64,000 nt of DNA from Nocardia asteroides. GTDB taxonomy: Bacteria > Actinomycetota > Actinomycetes > Mycobacteriales > Mycobacteriaceae. Below are positions 43,162 through 52,372 of this stretch, one piece after another (the stretch's first letter is position 1; the number at the start of each line of letters is the position of its first letter). The notes beneath the pieces were generated by a model. It saw only the letters and a program-made list of their open reading frames with translations, was not told where the DNA came from and made no database searches. The stretch lies in the NCBI GenBank assembly GCA_019930625.1, contig CP082844.1, positions 2,046,001 through 2,110,000 of the forward strand, written 5' to 3'. The translations under genes were made by a program, and so were the position numbers.

Positions 43162-44772
43162 GTGCTGGTAATAAGGAGTTTCTTCGAACGTCGATCCCGG
43201 ATGCGGAGTCGGCGAACCATCCGCCGCGCAGCGCTGAACTCCATGTTGCTCAGCGGCATCGGGCTTATCGCTGGCACAGTGCTGTCCAGCTGGCCGGAAG
43301 GGGCTCCCTACCGACCTTTGGTCGGGCCGGGGCACGGGCGCGGCATGAGTCAGGTCGGTGCGTTCGAGAGCGCGCGGCAGGGCTGGGGAGCCGAACGCAT
43401 CCTCGCGCGCTACTACCCCGGTGCGGCGCTCGCCACCGTCGCGCCCGCAGCCGTCCGGGTGCGGCTCATGGCGCAGGACGACTCGTCCCTGGACGCCTTC
43501 GCCGCCGCCGGTGCGCGGGTGGCGGGCCGAGAAGTCACACCCGGCCAGGCCGCGCACCTGACGCCTCTGCCGGGCGGTGGCGCGAATGTGGTCGTCACGC
43601 ACGGCTGCGACGGCGAGGTGCTGTGGCAGGCAGCGACCGACGACCCCTGGATTCACCCGATCGATCCCAGCCCGAATCGCCCTGCGGCGGAACATCTCAC
43701 GCTGTGTGGTGGTTCGGCGTATCGCGGTGCGCTCGGCGTCGCCCTCGAGGACGGCGCGGCCCGCACGGTCAACCAGGTGGACGTCGAGGACTATCTGCTC
43801 GGTGTGGTCCCGGCCGAGGTGCAGGCCAACTGGGCGGACAAAGGCGCGGCCGAGGCGCTGCGCGCCCAGGCGATCGCGGCGCGTTCGTATGCCCTTGCCG
43901 AACAACGTTATCCGTACGCGCGGACCTGCGACACAACTGCCTGCCAGCGGTATCCGGGTACCGCGAAGGAGGATTCGCGAACGTCGGCAGCGGTCGCGGC
44001 CACGGCAGGCGCCGTATTGCTGCGCGAAGGCCGGATCCTGCGGGCGGAGTACTCCGCCGCGCCGGACGGTGCGGAACCCGCCGGCATCGACACTCTCGAC
44101 GTCGGCCCCGCGCCCGGTGAGCCGGTGACCACCGCCCCCACCGAGGATCCGCGCGAGCAGGCGTCGGTTACCGAGTCGGCGATCGACGCCGAATACCGCC
44201 GCATCGGCGGCGCGAGCAGCGGAATCGGTGCGCCGCTCGGTCCCGAGATGATCCTGCCGCAACGGGCGGGCACCTACCGGCACTACACCAACGGCGTCAT
44301 CGTGGTGACGCCCGCGCTGGGCGCGCAGGTCGTCGACTACTCGCGGATGTTGCAAGTGGTGCCGGAAGCACCAGGAGCACAGGGGATCCCGCCCAGTCAC
44401 GCACCTGCTGCGGGTGACTCGCCTCGACTTGGCGGTGCGGTGGGACTTGGTGGTGCGGCGGGATTTGGTGGTGCGGCCCAGCCTGGTGGGGCGACGCAGC
44501 CCGGTAGTGCGGCCCAGCCTGGTGGGGCGACGCAGCCCGGTAGTGCGGCCCAGCCTGGTGGTGCGGCCCAGCCTGGTGGTGTGGCGCAACCCGGTGGTGT
44601 GGCGCAACCCGGTGGTGTGACGCAACCCGGTGGTGTGACGCAACCCGGTGGTGTGACGCAGCCTGGTGGTGCGGCCCAGCCCGGAGGGGCGGCCCAGCCC
44701 GGAGGGGTGACTCACCCCGGCGACGCGGCCCAGCCCCGGAGGGCGACTCAACCGACGGTGTCGCCGCACTAG
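43162..44772 (+). CDS. SpoIID/LytB-domain protein with LGFP-like segment and QPGGA repeat tail
   Basis: This exported protein of about 536 residues has a membrane/signal segment (MLLSGIGLIAGTVLSSW). The SpoIID domain follows: GHGRGMSQVGAFE, VDVEDYLLGVVPAEV and ALRAQAIAARSYAL, the last being the family signature. An LGFP-like stretch (RRIGGASSGIGAPLG) and 15 hexapeptides of GGAAQP type complete it. SpoIID proteins are peptidoglycan lytic transglycosylases that act on denuded glycan, so pairing with the divergent PGRP amidase makes sense. The GTG at 43162 has AGGGGA upstream; an ATG at 43201 is an alternative. Confidence 0.88.
   Translation: MLVIRSFFERRSRMRSRRTIRRAALNSMLLSGIGLIAGTVLSSWPEGAPYRPLVGPGHGRGMSQVGAFESARQGWGAERILARYYPGAALATVAPAAVRVRLMAQDDSSLDAFAAAGARVAGREVTPGQAAHLTPLPGGGANVVVTHGCDGEVLWQAATDDPWIHPIDPSPNRPAAEHLTLCGGSAYRGALGVALEDGAARTVNQVDVEDYLLGVVPAEVQANWADKGAAEALRAQAIAARSYALAEQRYPYARTCDTTACQRYPGTAKEDSRTSAAVAATAGAVLLREGRILRAEYSAAPDGAEPAGIDTLDVGPAPGEPVTTAPTEDPREQASVTESAIDAEYRRIGGASSGIGAPLGPEMILPQRAGTYRHYTNGVIVVTPALGAQVVDYSRMLQVVPEAPGAQGIPPSHAPAAGDSPRLGGAVGLGGAAGFGGAAQPGGATQPGSAAQPGGATQPGSAAQPGGAAQPGGVAQPGGVAQPGGVTQPGGVTQPGGVTQPGGAAQPGGAAQPGGVTHPGDAAQPRRATQPTVSPH
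44467..44736 (+). repeat. Fifteen tandem 18-bp units inside the SpoIID gene
   Basis: Units such as GGTGGTGCGGCCCAGCCT are repeated 15 times with third-position and Ala/Val/Thr-changing variation, encoding GG(A/V)(A/T)QP hexapeptides. Near-identical adjacent units indicate recent slippage, so copy number may vary between strains. Confidence 0.9.
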
Positions 44773-45088
44773 GCGGTACAACGACGTCCGCTGGGCGTCC
44801 GCCAATGCCGGGGCGGTGCCCGGTGATGGCAGCGGCCGTAAGCGGGCATGGCCTCTGGCAGGCCGATGATCCGCCAACCGAGGTTCCAGCCGATCTGATG
44901 TCTAGGGCACGGATTCTTTTGATGCGGCTAGTGGTGGCGCGGAACTCACATAGCGGACTTTCGGCAGCCGCGTCCACGTTCGCGCTGCGCTGGCGGTCGA
45001 GAAATCGCGGCGAATCAGGGGTTGACCTTGACGTAACGTCAACTTGCATGCTCGTTATACCGACGAGAGCAAGGAGGGAGGACAGGTC
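44773..45088. other. 316-bp intergenic region before the TipA-like gene
   Basis: No gene was found. The right end carries the promoter-operator region of the downstream MerR gene: a 15-bp palindrome at 45028-45042 and an AAGGAGGGAGG ribosome-binding site at about 45071. The left part shows nothing recognisable. Confidence 0.6.
45028..45042 (+). promoter_or_regulatory. MerR-type operator palindrome of the TipA-like gene
   Basis: TTGACGT-A-ACGTCAA is a perfect 15-bp palindrome about 47 bp upstream of the MerR-family start. Its left arm also provides a TTGACG-like -35 element, and TTATAC (45055-45060) downstream could be the -10 at longer-than-normal spacing. An over-long spacer with a central dyad is the known arrangement of MerR-activated promoters. 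Confidence 0.6.
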
Positions 45089-45847
45089 ATGGTCACCGGG
45101 GAATGGTCCATTCAGGATCTGGCGAAGGCGGCCGGTACCACCAGTCGCACGCTGCGTCACTACGGGCAGCTCGGGCTGTTGCCGCCCAGCCGGATCGGCG
45201 CCAACGGGTACCGCTACTACGACCAGGGCTCCCTCGTGCGGTTACAACGCATCCTGCTGCTGCGCGAACTCGGCCTCGGCCTTCCGGTCATCGCCGAAGT
45301 CCTCGCCGGAGAGCAGGACACCGCCGCCGCGCTGCGCACGCACCTGCAACTGCTTCGGCAGGAACAGGATCGGATCCGGCGGCAGATCGAGTCGGTGCAA
45401 ACCACGCTGCACAAGACGGAAAGAGGTGAACAACTCGTGGCAGCAGAAGTTTTCGACGGCTTCGACCACACGAAGTACAAGGACGAGGTGATCGAACGCT
45501 GGGGCAAGGAGGCCTACGAGAGCGGCGACCGCTGGTGGCGCTCGATGTCCGACGCGGACCGGAAGGCCTTCCAGCAGACCCATCTCGACATCGCCGCCGA
45601 CTACGGCCGGGCGCACGCCGACGGGCTCGCGCTCGACAGCGACGAGGTGCAGGCCATCGTCCAGCGCCACTACGACTGGATCGGCGTCGGCTGGCAGGGG
45701 CGGCCGGTGGTGAAGGAAGCCTTCATCAACCTGGGCGAGATGTACGTCGCCGACCCGCGCTTCGCGGTCAACTACGACGTGCACGGCGCGGGCACCGCCG
45801 AGTACGTGCGGGACGCGATGAAGATCTACGCCGAGCAGCGGCTGTAG
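45089..45847 (+). CDS. MerR-family regulator with TipAS ligand-binding domain
   Basis: This 252-residue protein has a MerR winged helix at the N-terminus (about 5-75: WSIQDLAKAAGTTSRTLRHY, GLLPPSRIGANGYRYYD), a coiled-coil dimerisation helix (about 80-120) and a TipAS domain (about 130-250; VIERWGKEAYESGDRWWRSM, HYDWIGVGW). TipA-type regulators bind thiopeptide and other cyclic-peptide antibiotics and activate their own promoter. The palindrome at 45028 supports autoregulation. The ATG at 45089 has a near-perfect ribosome-binding site. Confidence 0.94.
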   Translation: MVTGEWSIQDLAKAAGTTSRTLRHYGQLGLLPPSRIGANGYRYYDQGSLVRLQRILLLRELGLGLPVIAEVLAGEQDTAAALRTHLQLLRQEQDRIRRQIESVQTTLHKTERGEQLVAAEVFDGFDHTKYKDEVIERWGKEAYESGDRWWRSMSDADRKAFQQTHLDIAADYGRAHADGLALDSDEVQAIVQRHYDWIGVGWQGRPVVKEAFINLGEMYVADPRFAVNYDVHGAGTAEYVRDAMKIYAEQRL

Positions 45848-45860
45848 ATCCCGCCTTACC

Positions 45861-45894
45861 GACGGCCGGTACGCGCACCCGCGTACCGGCCGTC
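45861..45894. terminator. Strong bidirectional hairpin
   Basis: A perfect 15-bp stem (GACGGCCGGTACGCG / CGCGTACCGGCCGTC) with a 4-nt loop lies exactly between the convergent stops of the TipA-like gene (45847) and the TetR gene (45897). Confidence 0.75.
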
Positions 45895-45896
45895 AT

Positions 45897-46541
45897 TCAT
45901 TCCGGGGTCGAAGTGCGGTCGCCCCGTCCGAGCGCGTGCATCAGTTGGTCTTCGGTGATCGGGGGGACCGGGAGTGGATGGGCGGCCTCCGCGCGTAGGC
46001 CGTCGAGTACCAAGCCGAGGTGGCGCCGCCAGGCTTCGGGGGCGATGTGACCGGTCGCCTCGACGATTCTGGTGTGTGACCAGGTGATGAAGGCGATGTC
46101 CTCGAGTACCCAGTCGGCGCGCAGGACGCCGGCTTCCTGGGCGCGGGCGATGATCCGGCGCATCAGGCCGTGGCCGTATTCCTGTGCCCGAGCGATGGCG
46201 CGGCTGGGGGCGGTGCGAACCGCCAGTTCGCTGAGTAGCCGGTCGGCGGCTTGCAAAGCGCAGACCCGCTCCACCAAGTAGACGAACGACTCCCAGGGAT
46301 CGTCGATGGCCAGCGCGTCCTCGGCGATGCGGCTGCCCGCTTCGATCCGGTCCTCGACCGCGGCCGCGATGAGGTCGTCGCGGGTGGGGAAGCGGTTGTA
46401 CAGGGTGCCGATGGCGACTCCCGCGCGCGCGGCGATCTCCTTCAGCGGTGCGTCGAGACCGCGTTCGGTGAAGACCGCGCGGGCGGCGGTCACGAGCGCG
46501 TCCCGATTGCGCTGGGCGTCGCTGCGTAACGGCTTGTCCAC
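45897..46541 (-). CDS. TetR-family transcriptional regulator
   Basis: This 214-residue protein has an N-terminal TetR helix-turn-helix (about 10-60): LVTAARAVFTERGLDAPLKE, then IAARAGVAIGTLYNRFPTRD. A helical ligand domain follows. It starts at GTG (46541) and is divergent from an SDR gene across about 100 bp that contain two 16-bp operator-like repeats. It most likely represses both itself and the SDR gene; the ligand is unknown. Confidence 0.94.
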   Translation of the reverse strand: MDKPLRSDAQRNRDALVTAARAVFTERGLDAPLKEIAARAGVAIGTLYNRFPTRDDLIAAAVEDRIEAGSRIAEDALAIDDPWESFVYLVERVCALQAADRLLSELAVRTAPSRAIARAQEYGHGLMRRIIARAQEAGVLRADWVLEDIAFITWSHTRIVEATGHIAPEAWRRHLGLVLDGLRAEAAHPLPVPPITEDQLMHALGRGDRTSTPE

Positions 46542-46575
46542 GGCCCGATCCTACAAATCCGGGTCACTCCATATG

Positions 46576-46631
46576 TTGAGCATAGGTTCAAGTTGCGTTA
46601 GCCTCGGGCGTGAACTTGAACCATAGCTCAA
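46576..46631. promoter_or_regulatory. Paired TetR operators
   Basis: TTGAGCATAGGTTCAA (46576-46591) and TTGAACCATAGCTCAA (46616-46631) are inverted copies of one another with two mismatches, and each is itself a partial palindrome with TTGA/TCAA ends. Their starts are 40 bp apart, on the two sides of the intergenic region. This suits one site per divergent promoter, or cooperative binding. Confidence 0.75.
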
Positions 46632-46648
46632 CTTAAGCGGGAGTGAAA

Positions 46649-47371
46649 ATGGCCGAGACGATCGCGATCTTCGGGTACGGCCCCGGGCTCGGTGTCGGCA
46701 CGGGACGGCGATTCGGACGCGAGGGATTCCGGGTGGCGGTCATCGGGCGTGACCCCGAGAAGGCGCGGCGGCACGCCGAGGAGCTGCCGGCCGAAGGGGT
46801 CGAAGCCGCCGCCTTCCCCGCGGACGTCACCGACGCCGCGCAGGTCACCGGGGTGATCGAGAACATCGAGGCGACCTTCGGGCCGATCGACGTGGCGATG
46901 CACGGCGCGGCGGGCAACATGAGCGACCGGCTGCCATCGACGCTGGAGGTGGACGTCCCCTCCCTCGCGGTGCCGATGGCGCTGAAGCTGCACTCACCGA
47001 TCCTGGTGACAAGGGCCCTCGCGCCGGGAATGGTGGAGCGCGGCGACGGCGCGCTGCTGTTCACCTCGGGCTCGTCGGAGCATTTCCCGGCGCCCTATCT
47101 GGCCAATTTCGGCATCGCCCTGGCGGCGCAACGCGGTTACCTGCGCCAGCTGGAGATCGAACTGCGCGGCACCGGCGTCTACGTCGGATTGCTGAACATC
47201 GGCGCGCTGATCGAAGGCAGCAAGGCCGCGCAGATCGTCGACGAACATCCCGAACTGATTCCCGAGGGTCTCGAGCTCGTACGGATCAGCGCGGACGAAC
47301 TCGGTGACCACTACTGGCGGCTGTACACCGAGCGGGACGAGGTCGAACTCGACGTCGGCTTCCCGGCCTGA
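46649..47371 (+). CDS. Short-chain dehydrogenase/reductase-like protein (lacks active-site Lys)
   Basis: This 240-residue Rossmann protein has IAIFGYGPGLGVGTGRRFGR, with a glycine-rich NAD(P) motif of GxxxGxG type, a DVTD stretch after strand 3 and HGAAGNM in the NxAG position. The catalytic region reads LLFTSGSSEHFPAPYLANF, so Ser and Tyr are present but Lys of YxxxK is replaced by Phe. It may use another proton relay or be non-catalytic. The ATG at 46649 has GGGAG upstream. It is probably repressed by the divergent TetR protein. Confidence 0.88.
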   Translation: MAETIAIFGYGPGLGVGTGRRFGREGFRVAVIGRDPEKARRHAEELPAEGVEAAAFPADVTDAAQVTGVIENIEATFGPIDVAMHGAAGNMSDRLPSTLEVDVPSLAVPMALKLHSPILVTRALAPGMVERGDGALLFTSGSSEHFPAPYLANFGIALAAQRGYLRQLEIELRGTGVYVGLLNIGALIEGSKAAQIVDEHPELIPEGLELVRISADELGDHYWRLYTERDEVELDVGFPA

Positions 47372-47481
47372 GCCCTGCCCACGCGTGGGAAAGCCGCCTT
47401 GATCGCGCCACGGCTCGAGGCGGCTCGCGGGGCGCTGCGAACACCGCGGAACCGGGCGCGACGAGCCGGCCAGGGGAGTAA

Positions 47482-48861
<1,380 letters not shown>

Positions 48862-48868
48862 GAGCACG

Positions 48869-50803
48869 ATGACCGCCCAATCCATTCTGGAAGACATGAC
48901 CACCGAGACCCGTGCGAAGTCGCTGTTGCAGCGCATCATCCTGCCCCGGCCGGGTGAGCCGCTGGACGTGCGCACGCTCTACGTCGAGGAGTCGCAGACC
49001 AACGCCCGGCGCGCGCACGCGACCACGCGCACGTCGCTGTCGATCGGCGCGGAGTCCGAGGTCTCGTTCTGCACCTACTTCAACGCGCTGCCCGCGAGCT
49101 ACTGGCGGCGCTGGAGCATCCTCTCGTCGGTGGTGCTGCGGCTGGAACTGGCCGGTCACGGCCGGGTGGACATGTACCGCTCCAAGGCCGACGGCTCGCG
49201 AATCCACGTGCAGGGCAAGGAATTCGCGGTCGCGACCGGCGCCGACTCGGTGGTGGTGGAATTCGAGACCGACCTGGCCCCGTTCGAGGACGGCGGCTGG
49301 ATCTGGTTCGACATCACCACCGACACGGCCGTCACGCTGCTGTCCGGCGGCTGGTACGCGCCGGTCGAGGCGCCCGGCGAGGGCAGCATCGCGGTCGGCA
49401 TGCCCACCTTCAACCGGCCCACCGACGCGGTGAAAACTCTCGCCGCCCTCGGCTCGGATCCGCTGGTGCTGGAGAAGATCGAAGCCGTCATCATCCCCGA
49501 CCAGGGCACGAAGAAGGTCGTCGACGAGCCCGGATTCGCGGAATCGGCGGCGGCGCTCGGTGATCGCCTGTCCATCCACGACCAGCCCAATCTCGGCGGC
49601 TCCGGCGGCTACAGCCGGGTCATGTACGAGGCGCTGAAGACCACCGACGCCGAGTACATCGTCTACATGGACGACGACATCGAGATCGAGCCCGACTCGA
49701 TCCTGCGCGCGCTGGCCTTCGCCCGCTTCGCCAAGTCGCCGGTGCTGGTCGGCGGCCAGATGCTCAATCTGCAGGAGCGCTCGCACCTGCACGTGATGGG
49801 CGAGGTCGTCGACCGCGGCATCTTCATGTGGACCGCCGCGCCGAACGTCGAGTACGACCACGATTTCTCGAAGTACCCGCTCAAGGACCGGGACAACTCG
49901 AAGTTGCTGCACCGGCGCATCGACGTCGACTTCAACGGCTGGTGGACCTGCGTGATCCCGCGCCGCGTCGCCGAGGAACTCGGCCAGCCCCTTCCGCTGT
50001 TCCTGAAGTGGGACGACGCGGAGTACGGACTGCGCGCCCGCGCCGCCGGATACCCGACCGTCACCCTGCCCGGCGCGGCCGTGTGGCACATGGCCTGGAG
50101 CGACAAGGACGACGCCATCGATTGGCAGGCGTACTTCCACCTGCGCAATCGCCTGGTCGTCGCCTCGCTGCACCTGCCGGGTAACGGGCGCGCCATGGTC
50201 GTCAACACGATCAAGGCCACGCTGAAGCACTTGCTGTGCCTGGAGTACTCGACGGTCGCGATCCAGAACCTGGCCATCCGCGACTTCCTCGCCGGACCCG
50301 AACGGCTGTTCCAGCTGCTGCCCAGCGCGCTGGGCGCGGTGCACGAACTGCGCAAGCAGTACCCGGACGCGGTGATCCTGCCCTCCTCCACCGAACTGCC
50401 GCTGGCCAGCCACATCGGCGTCGGAGCTGTCGGCGAGCCCGCCAACCCGATCGCCAAGGTAGTCCGGCTGGCCAAGGGCGTGGTGCACAACTTCCGGCCC
50501 GCGCACACCGATCATCACCAGACCCCGCAACTGAACGTGCCGACGCTGGACGCGCGCTGGTTCCTGCTCTCGCAGGTGGACGGCGTCACCGTCACCACGG
50601 CCGACGGCCGCGGCGTCGTCTACCGCAAGCGTGACCCCCGCCAGGCGCTCGGCCTGTTCAAGGAGGCCATGCGCCTGCGCAAGGAGCTGGCCGCCCGCTT
50701 CCCGGAGATGCAGCAGCGCTACCGCGCCGCCCACCCGCAGCTGACCAGCACCGCGGCGTGGGAGAAGGTCTTCGGCATCGACACGAAGGGTGAGCAGCAG
50801 TGA
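48869..50803 (+). CDS. glfT2: Galactofuranosyltransferase GlfT2
   Basis: This 644-residue GT2-family polymerase uses UDP-Galf to extend the galactan chain of the arabinogalactan. It has an N-terminal beta-sandwich (about 1-160), then the GT-A domain starting IAVGMPTFNRPTDAVKTL, with metal-binding YMDDDIEIEPDS, catalytic-base region LKWDDAEYGLRARAAGY and AVWHMAWSDKDD. A C-terminal helical region follows. Length and motifs match M. tuberculosis Rv3808c. It overlaps the following PAP2 gene as GTGA. Confidence 0.97.
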   Translation: MTAQSILEDMTTETRAKSLLQRIILPRPGEPLDVRTLYVEESQTNARRAHATTRTSLSIGAESEVSFCTYFNALPASYWRRWSILSSVVLRLELAGHGRVDMYRSKADGSRIHVQGKEFAVATGADSVVVEFETDLAPFEDGGWIWFDITTDTAVTLLSGGWYAPVEAPGEGSIAVGMPTFNRPTDAVKTLAALGSDPLVLEKIEAVIIPDQGTKKVVDEPGFAESAAALGDRLSIHDQPNLGGSGGYSRVMYEALKTTDAEYIVYMDDDIEIEPDSILRALAFARFAKSPVLVGGQMLNLQERSHLHVMGEVVDRGIFMWTAAPNVEYDHDFSKYPLKDRDNSKLLHRRIDVDFNGWWTCVIPRRVAEELGQPLPLFLKWDDAEYGLRARAAGYPTVTLPGAAVWHMAWSDKDDAIDWQAYFHLRNRLVVASLHLPGNGRAMVVNTIKATLKHLLCLEYSTVAIQNLAIRDFLAGPERLFQLLPSALGAVHELRKQYPDAVILPSSTELPLASHIGVGAVGEPANPIAKVVRLAKGVVHNFRPAHTDHHQTPQLNVPTLDARWFLLSQVDGVTVTTADGRGVVYRKRDPRQALGLFKEAMRLRKELAARFPEMQQRYRAAHPQLTSTAAWEKVFGIDTKGEQQ

Positions 50804-51444
50804 GTCTCGGAGCGAGCGCGGCCGACGACGCGGCGGTGAGCCTGCCGCCGCAGCGCGCGAACGGCCACGGCGGCCCGGTATCCGCGCCTCCTCTGGACGA
50901 GCGTGCCACGACCGCGCCCCCGGAAGTCGCGATCATCAACGCCGTGCAGGCCGCCCTCGGCGGCAAGCCCGCCGTGGTGTCCGCCGCGCGCGGCATGTCG
51001 CACTTCGGTGAGCACGCGCTCGGCTGGATCGGCATCGCCGCCGCCGGCTGGCTGGTGGACAAGCCGCGGCGCAGACAGTGGGCCGGGGTAGCGGTCGGGG
51101 CGGTCGGCGCGCACGCGGCCTCGATCGTGATCAAGCGCGTCGTTCGCCGTCCGCGCCCGAACGACCCATCGGTGCAGGTCAACGTGGGGACGCCGAGCAA
51201 GTTGAGTTTTCCGTCCTCGCACGCGACCTCGACCACCGCGGCGGCCGTGTTGCTCGGCAGATTGACCGGGCTACCCTTGCCAGCGGTGCTCGTCCCCCCG
51301 ATGCTGCTTTCCCGGGTGGTCCTCGGGGTGCACTACCCCTCCGACGTGCTCGCCGGTTCCGCGCTCGGCGCCGCGTCCGCCGCCGCCCTGCTCGCCGCCG
51401 AAAAGAGACTCGACAGTGACCGCACAAGAAAGAGCCTTGGTTGA
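50800..51444 (+). CDS. PAP2-type phosphatase (decaprenylphosphoryl-5-phosphoribose phosphatase candidate, Rv3807c-like)
   Basis: This 214-residue membrane protein has the three PAP2 phosphatase motifs: KRVVRRPRP, PSSHAT and SRVVLGVHYPSDV. In this operon position its M. tuberculosis counterpart is assigned to removing the 5-phosphate of decaprenylphosphoryl-5-phosphoribose made by UbiA, on the way to decaprenyl-phosphoryl-arabinose. It starts at GTG overlapping the GlfT2 stop, and ends 1 nt before the preferred ubiA start. Confidence 0.93.
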   Translation: MSLGASAADDAAVSLPPQRANGHGGPVSAPPLDERATTAPPEVAIINAVQAALGGKPAVVSAARGMSHFGEHALGWIGIAAAGWLVDKPRRRQWAGVAVGAVGAHAASIVIKRVVRRPRPNDPSVQVNVGTPSKLSFPSSHATSTTAAAVLLGRLTGLPLPAVLVPPMLLSRVVLGVHYPSDVLAGSALGAASAAALLAAEKRLDSDRTRKSLG

Positions 51445-51445
51445 C

Positions 51446-52372
51446 ATGAGTGAAGAGCCGACCGGCGCCGACCTCGCCGAGGCGGTAGTCAAGGGTCCGC
51501 CCAAGACGCTGGCCGGCGGTCTGTTCAAGGCAGTCCGTCCGCGGCAGTGGGTCAAGAACGTCCTGGTGCTCGCCGCCCCACTGGCCGCGGGCACGGCCAC
51601 CGACGTCAACGTGCTCGCGCCCGTCGGCATCGCCTTCGTGGTGTTCTGCATGGCGGCCTCGGGCATCTACCTGGTGAACGACGCGCTCGACGTGGAAGCC
51701 GACCGGGCGCACCCGACCAAGCGGTTCCGGCCGATCGCCGCGGGCGTCGTCCCGGTGAACCTGGCCTACCTGCTGTCGGCGGCGCTGCTGGCCGGATCGA
51801 TCGCGGGATCCTTCCTCGCGTCCTGGCAGCTGGCCGTCGTGATGGCGGTCTACATCGGTATCCAGCTGGCCTACTGCTTCGGACTCAAGCACCAGGCCGT
51901 GCTGGACATCTGCATCGTGTCCTCGGGCTTCCTGCTGCGCGCCGTTGCCGGTGGCGCGGCGGCGGATATCGAGCTGTCGCAATGGTTCCTGCTGATCATG
52001 GCGTTCGGCTCGCTGTTCATGGCGGCGGGCAAGCGCTACGCAGAACTGCAGATCGCGCTGGGCACCGGCGCCAAGATCCGCAAGTCGCTGGAGTACTACA
52101 CGCCCACCTACCTGCGCTTCATCTGGACCCTGGCCGCGACGGCGGTGGTGGTGTTCTACGGGCTCTGGGCGTTCCAGCAGGACGGCATCAAAGACACCAA
52201 CTGGTTCGCGATCTCGATGATCCCGTTTACCATCGCAATCCTGCGTTACGCGGTCGACGTCGATGGGGGCGAGGCCGGAGAACCAGAGGAGATCGCGCTG
52301 GGGGACCGAATCCTCCAGTTCCTCGCAATCGCCTGGATCGGAGCGGTAGGTGTCGCTGTCTATCTCACCTGA
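51446..52372 (+). CDS. ubiA: Decaprenyl-phosphate phosphoribosyltransferase (UbiA family, DPPR synthase)
   Basis: This 308-residue protein has about nine membrane helices and the prenyltransferase Asp motifs NDALDVEADRAHPTKRFRPI and, later, YAELQIALG. It transfers 5-phosphoribose from PRPP to decaprenyl phosphate, the first committed step to the arabinan donor. I prefer the ATG at 51446 (MSEEPTGADLAEAVVKG), which resembles the M. tuberculosis start; a GTG at 51416 inside the preceding gene is the alternative. The stop overlaps the aftB start by 23 bp. Confidence 0.95.
   Translation: MSEEPTGADLAEAVVKGPPKTLAGGLFKAVRPRQWVKNVLVLAAPLAAGTATDVNVLAPVGIAFVVFCMAASGIYLVNDALDVEADRAHPTKRFRPIAAGVVPVNLAYLLSAALLAGSIAGSFLASWQLAVVMAVYIGIQLAYCFGLKHQAVLDICIVSSGFLLRAVAGGAAADIELSQWFLLIMAFGSLFMAAGKRYAELQIALGTGAKIRKSLEYYTPTYLRFIWTLAATAVVVFYGLWAFQQDGIKDTNWFAISMIPFTIAILRYAVDVDGGEAGEPEEIALGDRILQFLAIAWIGAVGVAVYLT

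Noticed and set aside
44467..44736. Possible CRISPR-like or satellite array of 18-bp units
   Set aside because: There are no spacers, the units are contiguous and in frame, and they encode the hexapeptide tail of the SpoIID protein.
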